A DNA stretch of 64,000 nucleotides from JAOADN01 sp049323795. GTDB lineage: Bacteria; Pseudomonadota; Alphaproteobacteria; Rhodobacterales; Rhodobacteraceae. The stretch lies in the NCBI GenBank assembly GCA_049323795.1, contig JBMOOH010000048.1, forward strand, positions 1-64,000, written 5' to 3'. Position numbers and translations under genes: made by a program. Below are positions 8,201 through 15,378 of this stretch, piece after piece (positions within the stretch are counted from its first letter, which is position 1; the number at the start of each line of letters is the position of its first letter). The notes under the pieces were generated by a model. The model searched no databases and was not told the origin of the DNA. It saw only the letters and a program-made list of their open reading frames with translations.

Positions 8201-8727
8201 GGGTGCTCACGCGGGATTCGGGCTATGCGACCGTCCGCTGGATCGGCCGGCGCGATCTGTCGAAGCGCGACCTGGCGCGGAACGCCGCGCTGCAGCCCGT
8301 CACGATCCGCGCCGGCGCGCTCGGCCCCGGGGTGCCGAGCCGGGACATGACCGTTTCCCCCCAGCACCGGATGCTGCTGACCGGGGCCGAGGCCGAACTT
8401 GTGGCGGGCGAAAGCGAGGTTCTCGCGGCGGCCATCCACCTGACCTGCCGGCCCGGCATCTTCCGCGACAGGCGTGACGCGGTGAGCTATGTCCACATCA
8501 TGTTCGACCGTCACGAGGTGATCCGGGCCGACGGAGCCTGGACGGAAAGCTTTCAGCCGGGCGAGAAGGTTCTGGACGACATGGAGGCGGCCGTGCGCGC
8601 CGAACTCTTCGCGCTCTTCCCCGAACTGGCGGAACCCGGGGGCCGCGCGGGCTATGCGGCGGCGCGCGTGGCGCTGAAAGGCTACGAGGTTCGCGCCATG
8701 TTCGCGGCAACCGAGGCGGCAGCCTGA
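5230..8727 (+). CDS. Large RTX calcium-binding protein with C-terminal Hint domain (Hint 3 of 3)
   Basis: This 1165-residue acidic protein has many glycine-rich nonapeptides of the GGxGxDxUx kind, as in calcium-binding RTX proteins exported by type I secretion. Repeats fall at roughly residues 15-80, 160-215, 420-475, 700-770 and 830-915, alternating with beta-rich segments (about 80-160 and 217-418). A 127-residue module occurs twice, identical, at about 463-717. The C-terminus is a Hint domain from Cys967 (PCFTPGT) through SPQHRMLL to DRHEVIRADGAWTESFQP. No N-terminal signal peptide is visible, as expected for type I export. No secretion genes (ABC/HlyD/TolC) are nearby. It is probably a surface or secreted protein; its target is unknown. 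Confidence 0.9.
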   Translation: MAVINGTNSSETLNGTSVADTINGNGGADTINAGDGNDTIDGGTGNDSILGGAGQDSITGNSGNDFIDGGADQDTITVTANQGTDTIAGGETGADADTLVFSGVTSGTGVTVTYSAGESGSYSFSTLGGSGTFSQIESATGSSGNDIFNAAAWSGGVNASGGAGLDTMTGGSGADTFDGGTGNDSVVGNAGNDVLTGGLGNDTISGGTGNDSIVAGPAGLPASGTALDLNWTAQGAAGTNLAAGFTQNTGGINVTVGFTNDGNNNPSFLTANDPLYVASGETFSTSSSLFLQGNGDADTSTATLGFSAAAGSGFAGEVVNVRFRINDIDGQTWQDLITITAFDANNNPVTVTITPSANDTVSGGTITGNTTANESPADANGSALISIPGPVSRIVIDYGNNLVGNQFVYLSDVQFEAVSSDNDSVLGGDNNDTIDGGYGNDTLRGEAGADSLIGGNGADSLDGGAGADALNGGLGSDTIDGGADQDAITVSANQGVDSILGGETGTDGDTLSFTGVASGAGVTATWTGTEAGTYAFAGGGSGTFGQIETVSGTAGNDAFNAAASTAGVTVDAGDGNDTVTGGSGADSLQGGAGADALNGGLGSDTIDGGADQDAITVSANQGVDSILGGETGTDGDTLSFTGVASGAGVTATWTGTEAGTYAFAGGGSGTFGQIETVSGTAGNDAFNAAASTAGVTVDAGDGNDTVTGGSGADSLQGGAGNDLLSGGQGADVLNGGSGSDTLAGGAGGDAVSGGAGMDYADYSASGGPVNVNLANGAASGGDAAGDTLSGVDGIFGSAFDDTLTGFDGQLVGGPDAYTNLFYGNAGDDLMDGAGGDDQLFGGNDNDTILGGDGNDLVSGDAGNDSLAGGAGNDTLLGGTGQDALFSGAGADSLDGGDDRDTLTLTMGESNGDAVAGGEGGDDFDVLNLVGKYTIAYEPGNGENGTITWRNGDVTAFTGIEQINFVPCFTPGTEIDTMRGPVRVEDVRPGDRVLTRDSGYATVRWIGRRDLSKRDLARNAALQPVTIRAGALGPGVPSRDMTVSPQHRMLLTGAEAELVAGESEVLAAAIHLTCRPGIFRDRRDAVSYVHIMFDRHEVIRADGAWTESFQPGEKVLDDMEAAVRAELFALFPELAEPGGRAGYAAARVALKGYEVRAMFAATEAAA
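6616..7382 (+). repeat. Perfect 381-bp tandem duplication inside the RTX gene
   Basis: Bases 6616-7001 recur without visible mismatch at 6997-7382, a period of 381 bp (127 codons). The unit encodes two RTX repeats, the segment with QGVDSILGGETGTDGDTL, and a beta-rich part ending TVTGGSGADSLQ. Identity at synonymous positions shows a very recent duplication or continuing conversion. Copy number could vary between strains and an assembler could miscount it. Confidence 0.95.
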
Positions 8728-8728
8728 A

Positions 8729-9346
8729 TCAGACGTCGGGCGGGACGAGGCCCAGTCCGCGCAGGTAGATCCCGATCCCGCTCTCGAGGAGATCCTCGGC
8801 CGGGAACGGCGACCGGGCGCCCGGCGCGCCGCGGGTGAAAAGCTCGACCACTCCGTGGCTCATCGCCCAGACATGGGCGGCGAACATCGCCGCGGGCGGC
8901 CGCTTGGCCTCCGGGATGTGGCGGGAAAGCGCCTCGGCCGATCGGGTGAAGATCGCCCGCGACCGCTCTGCCGCCCGTGCAAGGCCGGGTGAGGCATTGA
9001 GCGAGATGCCGCTCTCGAACATCGCCTGGTAGTATCCGGGGAACCTGCGCGCGAAGGCGAGGTAGGCGCGGCCCGTTGCCTCGAAGGCGCGGAGCGCCGA
9101 TGGCTGACCCTCGGCGAAGGCATCCTCCATCAGGTCTGCAAAGACCTCGAACCCCTGCCTCGCGCATTCGGCGATCAGATCGTCACGGCCGGCGAAGTGG
9201 CGATAGACGGCGGCGGGCGTGACCCCGGCCAGCTTGGCGGCATCCGACAGGGTAAAGCCCTGGGGTCCGTGCTGCTCGATCAGGGTCAGCGCCGCATCGA
9301 CGAGGGCCTGCCGGAGGTTGCCGTGGTGATAGCCCTGCTTGGCCAT
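8729..9346 (-). CDS. TetR-family transcriptional regulator
   Basis: The 205-residue protein starts MAKQGYHHGNLRQALVDAA and has a TetR helix-turn-helix at about residues 10-55 (FTLSDAAKLAGVTPAAVYRHF). A helical ligand-binding domain follows. The ATG shares one base with the stop of the upstream ppk2 gene (TGATG), so the two are translationally coupled in one transcript. Ligand and targets cannot be told from the sequence. It may control its own operon or distant genes. It converges with the RTX gene, 1 bp between the two stops. Confidence 0.9.
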   Translation of the reverse strand: MAKQGYHHGNLRQALVDAALTLIEQHGPQGFTLSDAAKLAGVTPAAVYRHFAGRDDLIAECARQGFEVFADLMEDAFAEGQPSALRAFEATGRAYLAFARRFPGYYQAMFESGISLNASPGLARAAERSRAIFTRSAEALSRHIPEAKRPPAAMFAAHVWAMSHGVVELFTRGAPGARSPFPAEDLLESGIGIYLRGLGLVPPDV

Positions 9347-10227
9347 CACAGAAGTTCGGGGCCGCCGCAGACCAGCCCGTCGATCTCGCCGATGGCCTTG
9401 CGGTTCCGGCCGGCATAGTCGACCGAAGTGAGGACCGTCTGGATCGCGGCGATGCGGGCGCGGTCCTTGTCGTCCGAAAGAATCACCGTCCAGGGCGCAA
9501 AGTCGAAATGGGACTGCTCCATCGTCTCCGTGATGGCCGTGGTGTACGCGTCCCACTTCTTCAGCCCCTCGAGGTCGATCCAGCTGAGCTTCCACTGCTT
9601 CAGGGGATCCTTCTCGCGGGCGAGGAAGCGGCGAAGCTGCTCGGCGCGGCCGACCGAGAGCCAGAGCTTGATGAAGATGATGCCGTCGTCCACGAGCATC
9701 CGTTCGAACGAGGGCAACTGGTGGAAGAAGTGCTGCCGCTGGTCGTCGGTGCAGAAATCGAAGACCTTCTCGACGATGCCACGGTTGTACCAGCTCCGGT
9801 CGAAGAGCGCGATCTCGCCCCGGGCCGGCAGCCAGTCGATGTAGCGCTGGAAATACCATTGACCGGCCTCGCGCTCGCTCGGCTTGGGCAGCGCGACGAT
9901 CTGGGCGACGCGGGGGTTCATGTTCTCGCGGATGCGCTCGATCGTGCCACCCTTGCCGGCGGCGTCGCGGCCCTCGAACAGCACGACAAGCCGCTTTCCG
10001 GTATTCTTGATGTCATAGTGCATCTTGACGAGTTCGCGCTGGAGCCTGTCCATGTGCGCTGCGGCCTCGTCCTTGTCGATCTCGCTGCGATAGGGGTAGC
10101 TGTCGGACAGGATGTCGTGACGGCCCGCCCGGGAAATCGCCTTCCGTATCCCGGCCGGAGCGTCCTTCTCGAAGAACCGGGTGATGTCGCCGACGAAGGG
10201 GATGGAAAGGGCGCTGTCCTTGGCCAT
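9346..10227 (-). CDS. ppk2: Polyphosphate kinase 2 family protein
   Basis: PPK2 enzymes transfer phosphate between polyphosphate and nucleoside di- or monophosphates in the cytoplasm. This 293-residue protein has the P-loop EGRDAAGKGGT at residues 85-95 and the second nucleotide motif LFDRSWYNRG at 141-150, with the lid region between them. Length fits single-domain PPK2. I chose the ATG at 10227 because AGGAG lies at good spacing upstream; an open frame extends 15 codons further. The TetR gene follows with a one-base overlap. Whether it makes GTP/ATP or polyphosphate cannot be told here. Confidence 0.93.
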   Translation of the reverse strand: MAKDSALSIPFVGDITRFFEKDAPAGIRKAISRAGRHDILSDSYPYRSEIDKDEAAAHMDRLQRELVKMHYDIKNTGKRLVVLFEGRDAAGKGGTIERIRENMNPRVAQIVALPKPSEREAGQWYFQRYIDWLPARGEIALFDRSWYNRGIVEKVFDFCTDDQRQHFFHQLPSFERMLVDDGIIFIKLWLSVGRAEQLRRFLAREKDPLKQWKLSWIDLEGLKKWDAYTTAITETMEQSHFDFAPWTVILSDDKDRARIAAIQTVLTSVDYAGRNRKAIGEIDGLVCGGPELL

Positions 10228-10289
10228 GCCGAAGGGTCTCCTGAACGCTGTGTCCGCCGCTAGTATCCCCAAACCCGGACGTGGCGCAA

Positions 10290-11315
10290 TCAGCGCGACC
10301 CGCCGTCCGATCCGGACCTCCGCGCGGGCCGCGGTCGGGTGGACGCGGCCGCGTGCGGAACGACGGCGGGCGAGTCCGGGACAGGACGGTCGGCAAGCCG
10401 CTCAACGGCGGCAACCACCGCATCCTCGCCCGCGTGGTGCGGCATGTGCCCGATGCCCTCCAGAACCGTGAGCCGCGCCTCCGGAATGTCGCGGACGAGC
10501 GCGCGGGCATGGTGATCGAGGCCGACAACCGGGTCGCGGTCGCCGTGGACGATCTCGACGGGTGTCGTCATGCCGCGATAGCCCCGGGCCATCTCCGAAA
10601 CCTCGCGGCGCAGGGCGCGGCGCTGGCGGGCGTTCTCGGTCAGGGCGGAGAGACGCGCAGACAAGGGCACGCCGAAATGCCGGATGTATCCGTCCGGGAC
10701 CGGATCGGGCGCGAAGACCCCGGCGACGGAAGCCTCGATCATGCGTGCCGGTACCCAGGCCGCGACGAACGGGTTGGCAATGTGGCGCAGGACCGGGTTC
10801 GAGGAGATGCGGTAGAACAGCGGCAGCGGCGCCGTCCAGGGGTGCGACACCGGTGCCACGGCCACGAGCCCGGCAATCGCGTTCGGCGCGTCGAGCGCCC
10901 AGCGGAGGCCGACGGCCGCACCGTAGCTGTGGCCGACGACGATGGGACGGGCCGCGCCCATCACCGCCGCAGCCTGCCGGACCATCCGCGCCTGCGTCGA
11001 AAGCCGGTCGCTGCCCGCGCTGGTTCCGCTCCAGCCATGGCCCGGTCGATCCACCGCGAGGACGCGGAACTGTCGGGCCAGCCGCGGCGCGAGCGAGAAG
11101 GTGAAGTCCCGCAGCGATCCTGCCGAGCCATGGATCAGCACCACATCCGGACCTTCGCCGCGCACGACGACATGCATCGCGACCCCTCCGAGCGACACCT
11201 CTTCGCCCTCGGGCGGCCAGGCTGCCTCGGCGGCGCGGGCCCGCCGGCGCGCCTGCAGGTGTGTCGCCCCGACCGCCGCGGCCGCCACGCCGAGGAGCGC
11301 AAGGCTAGCTGGCAC
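10290..11315 (-). CDS. Alpha/beta-fold hydrolase
   Basis: The 341-residue protein begins with a hydrophobic segment (LALLGVAAAAVGA), probably a membrane anchor. An alpha/beta hydrolase fold follows: oxyanion loop HGSAGS at residues 62-67, nucleophile elbow GHSYG (Ser130), acid in HGDRDPVVG, and catalytic His in GIGHMPH. The last 30 residues are Pro/Arg-rich and may be untidy. The start overlaps the end of metA by 11 bp, so it is likely in the metA operon. The substrate is unknown; the sequence resembles general hydrolase/haloperoxidase-like enzymes rather than homoserine acyltransferase MetX. Confidence 0.85.
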   Translation of the reverse strand: MPASLALLGVAAAAVGATHLQARRRARAAEAAWPPEGEEVSLGGVAMHVVVRGEGPDVVLIHGSAGSLRDFTFSLAPRLARQFRVLAVDRPGHGWSGTSAGSDRLSTQARMVRQAAAVMGAARPIVVGHSYGAAVGLRWALDAPNAIAGLVAVAPVSHPWTAPLPLFYRISSNPVLRHIANPFVAAWVPARMIEASVAGVFAPDPVPDGYIRHFGVPLSARLSALTENARQRRALRREVSEMARGYRGMTTPVEIVHGDRDPVVGLDHHARALVRDIPEARLTVLEGIGHMPHHAGEDAVVAAVERLADRPVPDSPAVVPHAAASTRPRPARRSGSDGGSR

Positions 11316-12228
11316 CGATGTGCTCCGGATTGAACGGCGTCGTCTGGTAGATCTCGTTGATCCAGTTGCCGTAGAGGAGATGCGCGTGGCTGCGCCAGCG
11401 GTTCAGCGGCGTGCGGGACGGATCGTCGTCGGGATAGTAGTTGAGCGGCACGTTGATCGGCGTTCCGTTCGACACGTCCCGGTCGTATTCCTGCTTCAGC
11501 GTTTCGCTGTCGTATTCGAAGTGGTTGAAGATGTAGAGCGCCCGGTGGTCCGGGTCCTCGACAAGGCAGGGGCCGACCTCTTCCGAGCCGAGCAGGATGC
11601 GGAGCCCTGCCGACTCGATCTCGTCGGCGCGCATCTCGGTCCAGCGGCTGACGGGAACGACGAAATCGTCCGAGAACCCGCGCAGGTAGGGCGAGGCGGG
11701 GGCGAGGTTCTGGTGGCGGAAGCAGCCGAAGGCCTTGGCGTCCAGCATGTGCTTGCGGACGCCGTGGAAACGGTAGGCCATCGCCATGCCCCCCCAGCAG
11801 ACGCCGAAGGTCGAGTGCACGTTCGTCTGGGCCCACTCCATGACCCGGCAAAGCTCGTCCCAGTACGTCACCTCCTCGAAGGCGAGGTGTTCGATCGGCG
11901 CGCCGGTGATGATGAGCCCGTCGAACTTCTCGCCGCCCGCCGCGACCTCGGCGAAGGGACGGTAGAAGGCGGCCATGTGCTCGGCGGCGGTATTCCTGGT
12001 CTGGTGTTCGGTCATCCGGATGAGCTGCAAGTCGATCTGGAGCGGTGTCGCGCCGATCAGCCGGGCGAACTGGTTTTCCGTCTGGATCTTCTTCGGCATC
12101 AGGTTGAGCAGCCCGATGCGGAGCGGCCGGATGTCCTGATGCGCCGCCCGGTCGGGCGTCATCACCATGACGCCTTCCTTCGAGAGCACGTCGAAGGCAG
12201 GGAGCGTGGCGGGCAGGGTGATGGGCAT
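11305..12228 (-). CDS. metA: Homoserine O-acyltransferase MetA (probably acetyl-specific)
   Basis: MetA activates homoserine in methionine synthesis. The 307-residue protein has the family start PLRIGLLNLMPKKIQTENQF, the nucleophile in FGVCWGGMAM (Cys144) and the His/Glu pair in NHFEYD. At the position that decides acyl-CoA choice it has Glu113 (TGAPIEHL). In characterised MetA proteins Glu here goes with acetyl-CoA and Gly (as in E. coli) with succinyl-CoA, so I expect acetylhomoserine as product. Only 32 bp separate it from the ATPase gene upstream, so there is no room for a SAM riboswitch directly before it. Confidence 0.95.
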   Translation of the reverse strand: MPITLPATLPAFDVLSKEGVMVMTPDRAAHQDIRPLRIGLLNLMPKKIQTENQFARLIGATPLQIDLQLIRMTEHQTRNTAAEHMAAFYRPFAEVAAGGEKFDGLIITGAPIEHLAFEEVTYWDELCRVMEWAQTNVHSTFGVCWGGMAMAYRFHGVRKHMLDAKAFGCFRHQNLAPASPYLRGFSDDFVVPVSRWTEMRADEIESAGLRILLGSEEVGPCLVEDPDHRALYIFNHFEYDSETLKQEYDRDVSNGTPINVPLNYYPDDDPSRTPLNRWRSHAHLLYGNWINEIYQTTPFNPEHIGAS

Positions 12229-12260
12229 CGGGAACCTCTCGCAAGCGCCGAACAGGACGC

Positions 12261-13124
12261 CTAGCCGCGTGCCTCAAGTGCGGCCGCGACAAGCGACACG
12301 AACCCGGACTCGGATCGGACGGCCGCAACCTCGCCTGCCGTCACCTGCACCCCCCAGTTCCGCGCCATCGCCTCGTAGCGGGGCTGGCGGTGGGCCAGTG
12401 CCCGCGCATAGGTCCAGCGGACGAAGGCGTCGGGGTCCACGCGGTCCTCGGCAAGGCCGGTCTGGCGGAGGTACTGCTCCCAGGCGGCGCGGAGGAAGGC
12501 CGGCTGGTAGTACATCGGCTTCGGCGCCCGGTCGAAGCGTCGGACGAGTTCCGCCGTATGCTCCTCGCTGCCGCGGATCCAGATCAGGAGAAGCGTCCGC
12601 GAAAGCGCCACGAGCACCGGGTCGGCGGGGTCGTCGGGGTTCACGACCTCGCAGATCGAGCCGCTCGAGTCGCAGACGAAATGGGGATAGCCGTAAAGCT
12701 CCTCGGCGCGGTCCGCAAAGGCGCCGGTGTCGAGCATCGCCGCGATCTCGGCCAGGCGGTGCTGTTCCTGCCGGCGCAGGTATTCGGCAAAGGGCAGGCC
12801 TCCCTTCGCCGGATCGCCGGGCTTGCCGAGGTAGGTCGAGAGCGGCGCGAGGTTGTGGAAGGTGATGTTCGAGGTGATGTGGACCGAGTCCGTCATCAGA
12901 AGCTCGCGCAGGAGCGGAACCTTCATCGCCTCGCGCTTGAAGTTGTCGGCGATGTGCTCGCCCATGTAGCGCGTGCCGATCCGGTAGTCGACCGAGTAGT
13001 GGAACCACCGGCCGCTGTCGCGCAGCAGGTTCGAGACATGCGTCTTGCCGAGGCCCGACATGCCGAAGATCAGGACGCGCTTTTGCCGCGCGCGGGTCCA
13101 GTCCTGTGCAGACGTGTAGATCAT
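12261..13124 (-). CDS. P-loop ATPase of unknown function
   Basis: This 287-residue protein has a Walker A motif GMSGLGKT at residues 21-28 right after the first strand (KRVLIF), as in small nucleoside/kinase-like or regulatory P-loop NTPases. No recognisable kinase lid, DNA-binding or membrane segment is seen. Two patches look conserved-like: DYRIGTRYMGEHI at about 46-58 and FVCDSSGSICEVV at about 151-163. It lies upstream of metA in the same direction with 32 bp between, suggesting cotranscription with metA and the hydrolase. I do not recognise its function; nucleotide-dependent phosphotransfer is one possibility. Confidence 0.75.
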   Translation of the reverse strand: MIYTSAQDWTRARQKRVLIFGMSGLGKTHVSNLLRDSGRWFHYSVDYRIGTRYMGEHIADNFKREAMKVPLLRELLMTDSVHITSNITFHNLAPLSTYLGKPGDPAKGGLPFAEYLRRQEQHRLAEIAAMLDTGAFADRAEELYGYPHFVCDSSGSICEVVNPDDPADPVLVALSRTLLLIWIRGSEEHTAELVRRFDRAPKPMYYQPAFLRAAWEQYLRQTGLAEDRVDPDAFVRWTYARALAHRQPRYEAMARNWGVQVTAGEVAAVRSESGFVSLVAAALEARG

Positions 13125-13173
13125 CGGTCAGCCTCCGCCTTGGCGGGATGGCTAGCCGGAAGCGGCGCGGAAT

Positions 13174-14112
13174 TCACGCGGAATCTTGCAGGGCGGCCGT
13201 CCGGGGCTTCCCTCCCAGCCGGCCGTCGATGACCAGAAGGCCCGCCGCCAGCGTGGCGAAGCCCATGTAGTCCGCGGGGCTCAGCGCCTCCCGGTAGACG
13301 AGCGCGCCGAGGACGATGGCCACCGGCGCGACAAGCAGGGTGACCAGGCCCAGGTTGCCGGCGCCGGCGATCCGCAGGATGGCATAGTAGATCATGTAGG
13401 CCAGCGCCGAGGCCGTGGAGGCGAGATAGAGGAGCGCCGCCCAGGTCTGGGGGGCGTAGGCAAGGCTGGGCATGCCCTCGGCAAGGGCCGCCGCAGGCAC
13501 CATGACGAGCGAGGACGCAGTCAGCATCCCGGCCGCAGCGACCTCGGGGCGGATGCCGGTCATCGTCTTCCGGCCGATCACGCCCGAGATCGCATAGGAC
13601 GCCGCGGCCGCGAGCACGGCGATCTGGCCCAGCGACGCCAGGTCGAACGCGCGGAGATTGTCCGCGCCGATGGCGATGGCGACGCCCGCAAAGCCGATCA
13701 GGACGCCCGTGAGCTTCCGCGCCGTCAGCCGCTCGTCGGGGAAGAAGGCCGCGACGATCAGGATTCCGAAGACCGAGGTGGCCGAGTTCAGGATGGCGGC
13801 GAGGCCCGAGGGGATGTGCTGCTGGCCCCAGACTATGAGCGAAAAGGGGATGACGTTGTTGAACACCCCCATCGCGACGTAGCCCGCGACCTGCCGCGGC
13901 GCGCGCGGCACCGGAAGGCCGCGCCAGATGACGTAGACCCAGAGCAGGACCGCCGCGCCCGCGACGCGGAAGGCGACGGTGGTCAGGACGCCGACCTCGG
14001 CCAGCGCGATCCGGTTCGACAGGAAGGACCCGCCCCAGATGAGGGCGAGGAGGAAGAGAAGCGCCCAGGCGCGGCCGGAAATCGAAAACTGAGGGCGGTG
14101 GGTCCGTGCCAT
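13174..14112 (-). CDS. DMT-superfamily (EamA) transporter
   Basis: The 312-residue protein has about ten hydrophobic segments in two EamA halves, typical of drug/metabolite inner-membrane exporters. The first half starts with LIWGGSFLSNRIAL, a common EamA signature; the second ends with LVYREALSPADYMG. Substrate is not predictable. The ATG at 14112 is followed by a basic cytoplasmic N-terminus (MARTHRPQ). It stands 49 bp upstream of the ATPase gene in the same direction. A second, distinct DMT protein lies at 15379-16350. Confidence 0.9.
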   Translation of the reverse strand: MARTHRPQFSISGRAWALLFLLALIWGGSFLSNRIALAEVGVLTTVAFRVAGAAVLLWVYVIWRGLPVPRAPRQVAGYVAMGVFNNVIPFSLIVWGQQHIPSGLAAILNSATSVFGILIVAAFFPDERLTARKLTGVLIGFAGVAIAIGADNLRAFDLASLGQIAVLAAAASYAISGVIGRKTMTGIRPEVAAAGMLTASSLVMVPAAALAEGMPSLAYAPQTWAALLYLASTASALAYMIYYAILRIAGAGNLGLVTLLVAPVAIVLGALVYREALSPADYMGFATLAAGLLVIDGRLGGKPRTAALQDSA

Positions 14113-14181
14113 GGCGGCAAGCTGCCCAACGCCGTGCCCGCCTGCAACCCGGTTCTTGCGGTTCCCGTTCGGTGCTTCCGC

Positions 14182-15288
14182 CTAGAACGAGAAGCCGACC
14201 TTGATCCCGGCGGCCACGCCCGAGTTGTTGCGGAACGTCGCACCGATCGGGGTATCGGCGCCGCCGATCTCCATGTAGCGGAGGCCGCCGGTGACCTTCA
14301 TGCCGCCCCGGGTGTAGGTGGCGGCAAGCCCCACGGACCTCATTCCGTCCACGGGACCGAGATTGCCGGCGATGTCGCCGTTCGACGGCTCGTAGCCGAG
14401 CGTCACCGCGCCGGCCCAGCGGTCCGAGAACTTCCGTCCGATTCCGATGTTGTAGCTCACCCGGTCGGAGTCGTAGGAGGCGAGCGGTCGCGGACCGTAG
14501 ATCGCAATGTAGATCGGCGGGGCGATGCGGAACTCGCTCCAGTCCACCCAGCGCACCGAGCCGAAGAGCAGCGTATCCCGGGCTATGCCGGTCTGGAACT
14601 CGACATTGACCGATTGCGGGACCTCGACATCCTGGGGGGTCGTGCCGCTGCCGGCGACGGTCGAGGTCTCGGCCATGCTCAGGGTATGGGTGATGGCCGA
14701 GTTGTAGCTCACCGCGACCCGTGCCGCGATGTCGGGCCGTTCCCAGGCGAGGCCGATCACGTAGCCCGGCTTGTAGTCGGTATCCGTGTCCAGCGTGTAG
14801 GTGATCGGCGGCGTGACCGGAGGCTGGGTCAGGATCTGCACCGCGCCCCTGACCGACTGGAGACGCAGCCCGCCGAAGACCGAGAGGCTCGACGTGCCCG
14901 AGGACGGCAGCCGGTAGCGCAGCAGTCCGGTGATCGCGGCCGAGTCGAGATTGGCCGTCGTGCCGCGAAGCGGGTAGTTGGCGTTCGCCGGGTAGTCGAC
15001 GTTCGCCCCGATCGGCTGGTCGAGGATGATCGCCATGCCCAGATCCTCGCCCAGGTCCTGCTTGTAGCCGAGCGAGAACGTCGCGTAATCGCCGGACATG
15101 TCGCCGGACGAGAACACTCCCCCCAGTGTCCCGCTCACGTCGGGCGCGATGTAGCCGAGGCTGAACTCTCCGTAAGTGCCGTCCTCGAAGAGAATCGATA
15201 CCGACTGTGTCGACCGTTCCACGCCCCCCGCCACGGCAGAGGTTGCTGCCGCTGCGAGGAGGGCCGATGCCCCGACGATACGTCTCAT
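14182..15288 (-). CDS. FadL/OmpP1-like outer membrane protein
   Basis: From the ATG at 15288 (AGAGG well spaced upstream) the 368-residue product has a signal peptide, MRRIVGASALLAAAATSAVA, with cleavage likely after AVA. The mature part is rich in alternating beta strands and ends in Phe (KVGFSF), the C-terminal mark of outer-membrane barrels. Its pattern (early YGEFSLGYIAPDVSG, later LLFGSVRWVDWSEF) fits FadL/OmpP1/TodX-type porins, which admit hydrophobic compounds. Many homologues are near 400 residues, so this one is slightly short. It appears to be a single-gene unit. Confidence 0.85.
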   Translation of the reverse strand: MRRIVGASALLAAAATSAVAGGVERSTQSVSILFEDGTYGEFSLGYIAPDVSGTLGGVFSSGDMSGDYATFSLGYKQDLGEDLGMAIILDQPIGANVDYPANANYPLRGTTANLDSAAITGLLRYRLPSSGTSSLSVFGGLRLQSVRGAVQILTQPPVTPPITYTLDTDTDYKPGYVIGLAWERPDIAARVAVSYNSAITHTLSMAETSTVAGSGTTPQDVEVPQSVNVEFQTGIARDTLLFGSVRWVDWSEFRIAPPIYIAIYGPRPLASYDSDRVSYNIGIGRKFSDRWAGAVTLGYEPSNGDIAGNLGPVDGMRSVGLAATYTRGGMKVTGGLRYMEIGGADTPIGATFRNNSGVAAGIKVGFSF

Positions 15289-15378
15289 CGCGCTGCCTCT
15301 GCGTGATCCATTCATTAACGATTTGCACGGAAACGTGAAACGGTCAACGCCGCTCGTGCCCGGCCTGCGGGGTGCCCT

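Noticed and set aside
6088..8514. An 808-codon frame antisense to the RTX gene
   Set aside because: Mirror of the repeated RTX coding sequence (many V/R/A-rich repeats); the sense frame has clear domains.
8110..8600. A self-splicing intein in the RTX protein
   Set aside because: The Hint domain is at the C-terminus with no conserved C-extein, no homing endonuclease and no terminal His-Asn; it fits the Hint_2 family instead.
3080..8727. A type I secretion gene set next to the RTX gene
   Set aside because: No ABC exporter, HlyD-like or TolC-like gene is found on either side within the window.
12229..12260. A SAM-II or SAH riboswitch before metA
   Set aside because: Only 32 bp separate metA from the ATPase gene and no such structure fits.
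13121..15328. A 735-codon minus-strand frame
   Set aside because: It runs through two well-supported genes (DMT transporter, FadL-like porin) in another frame and is Arg/Gly-rich without motifs.
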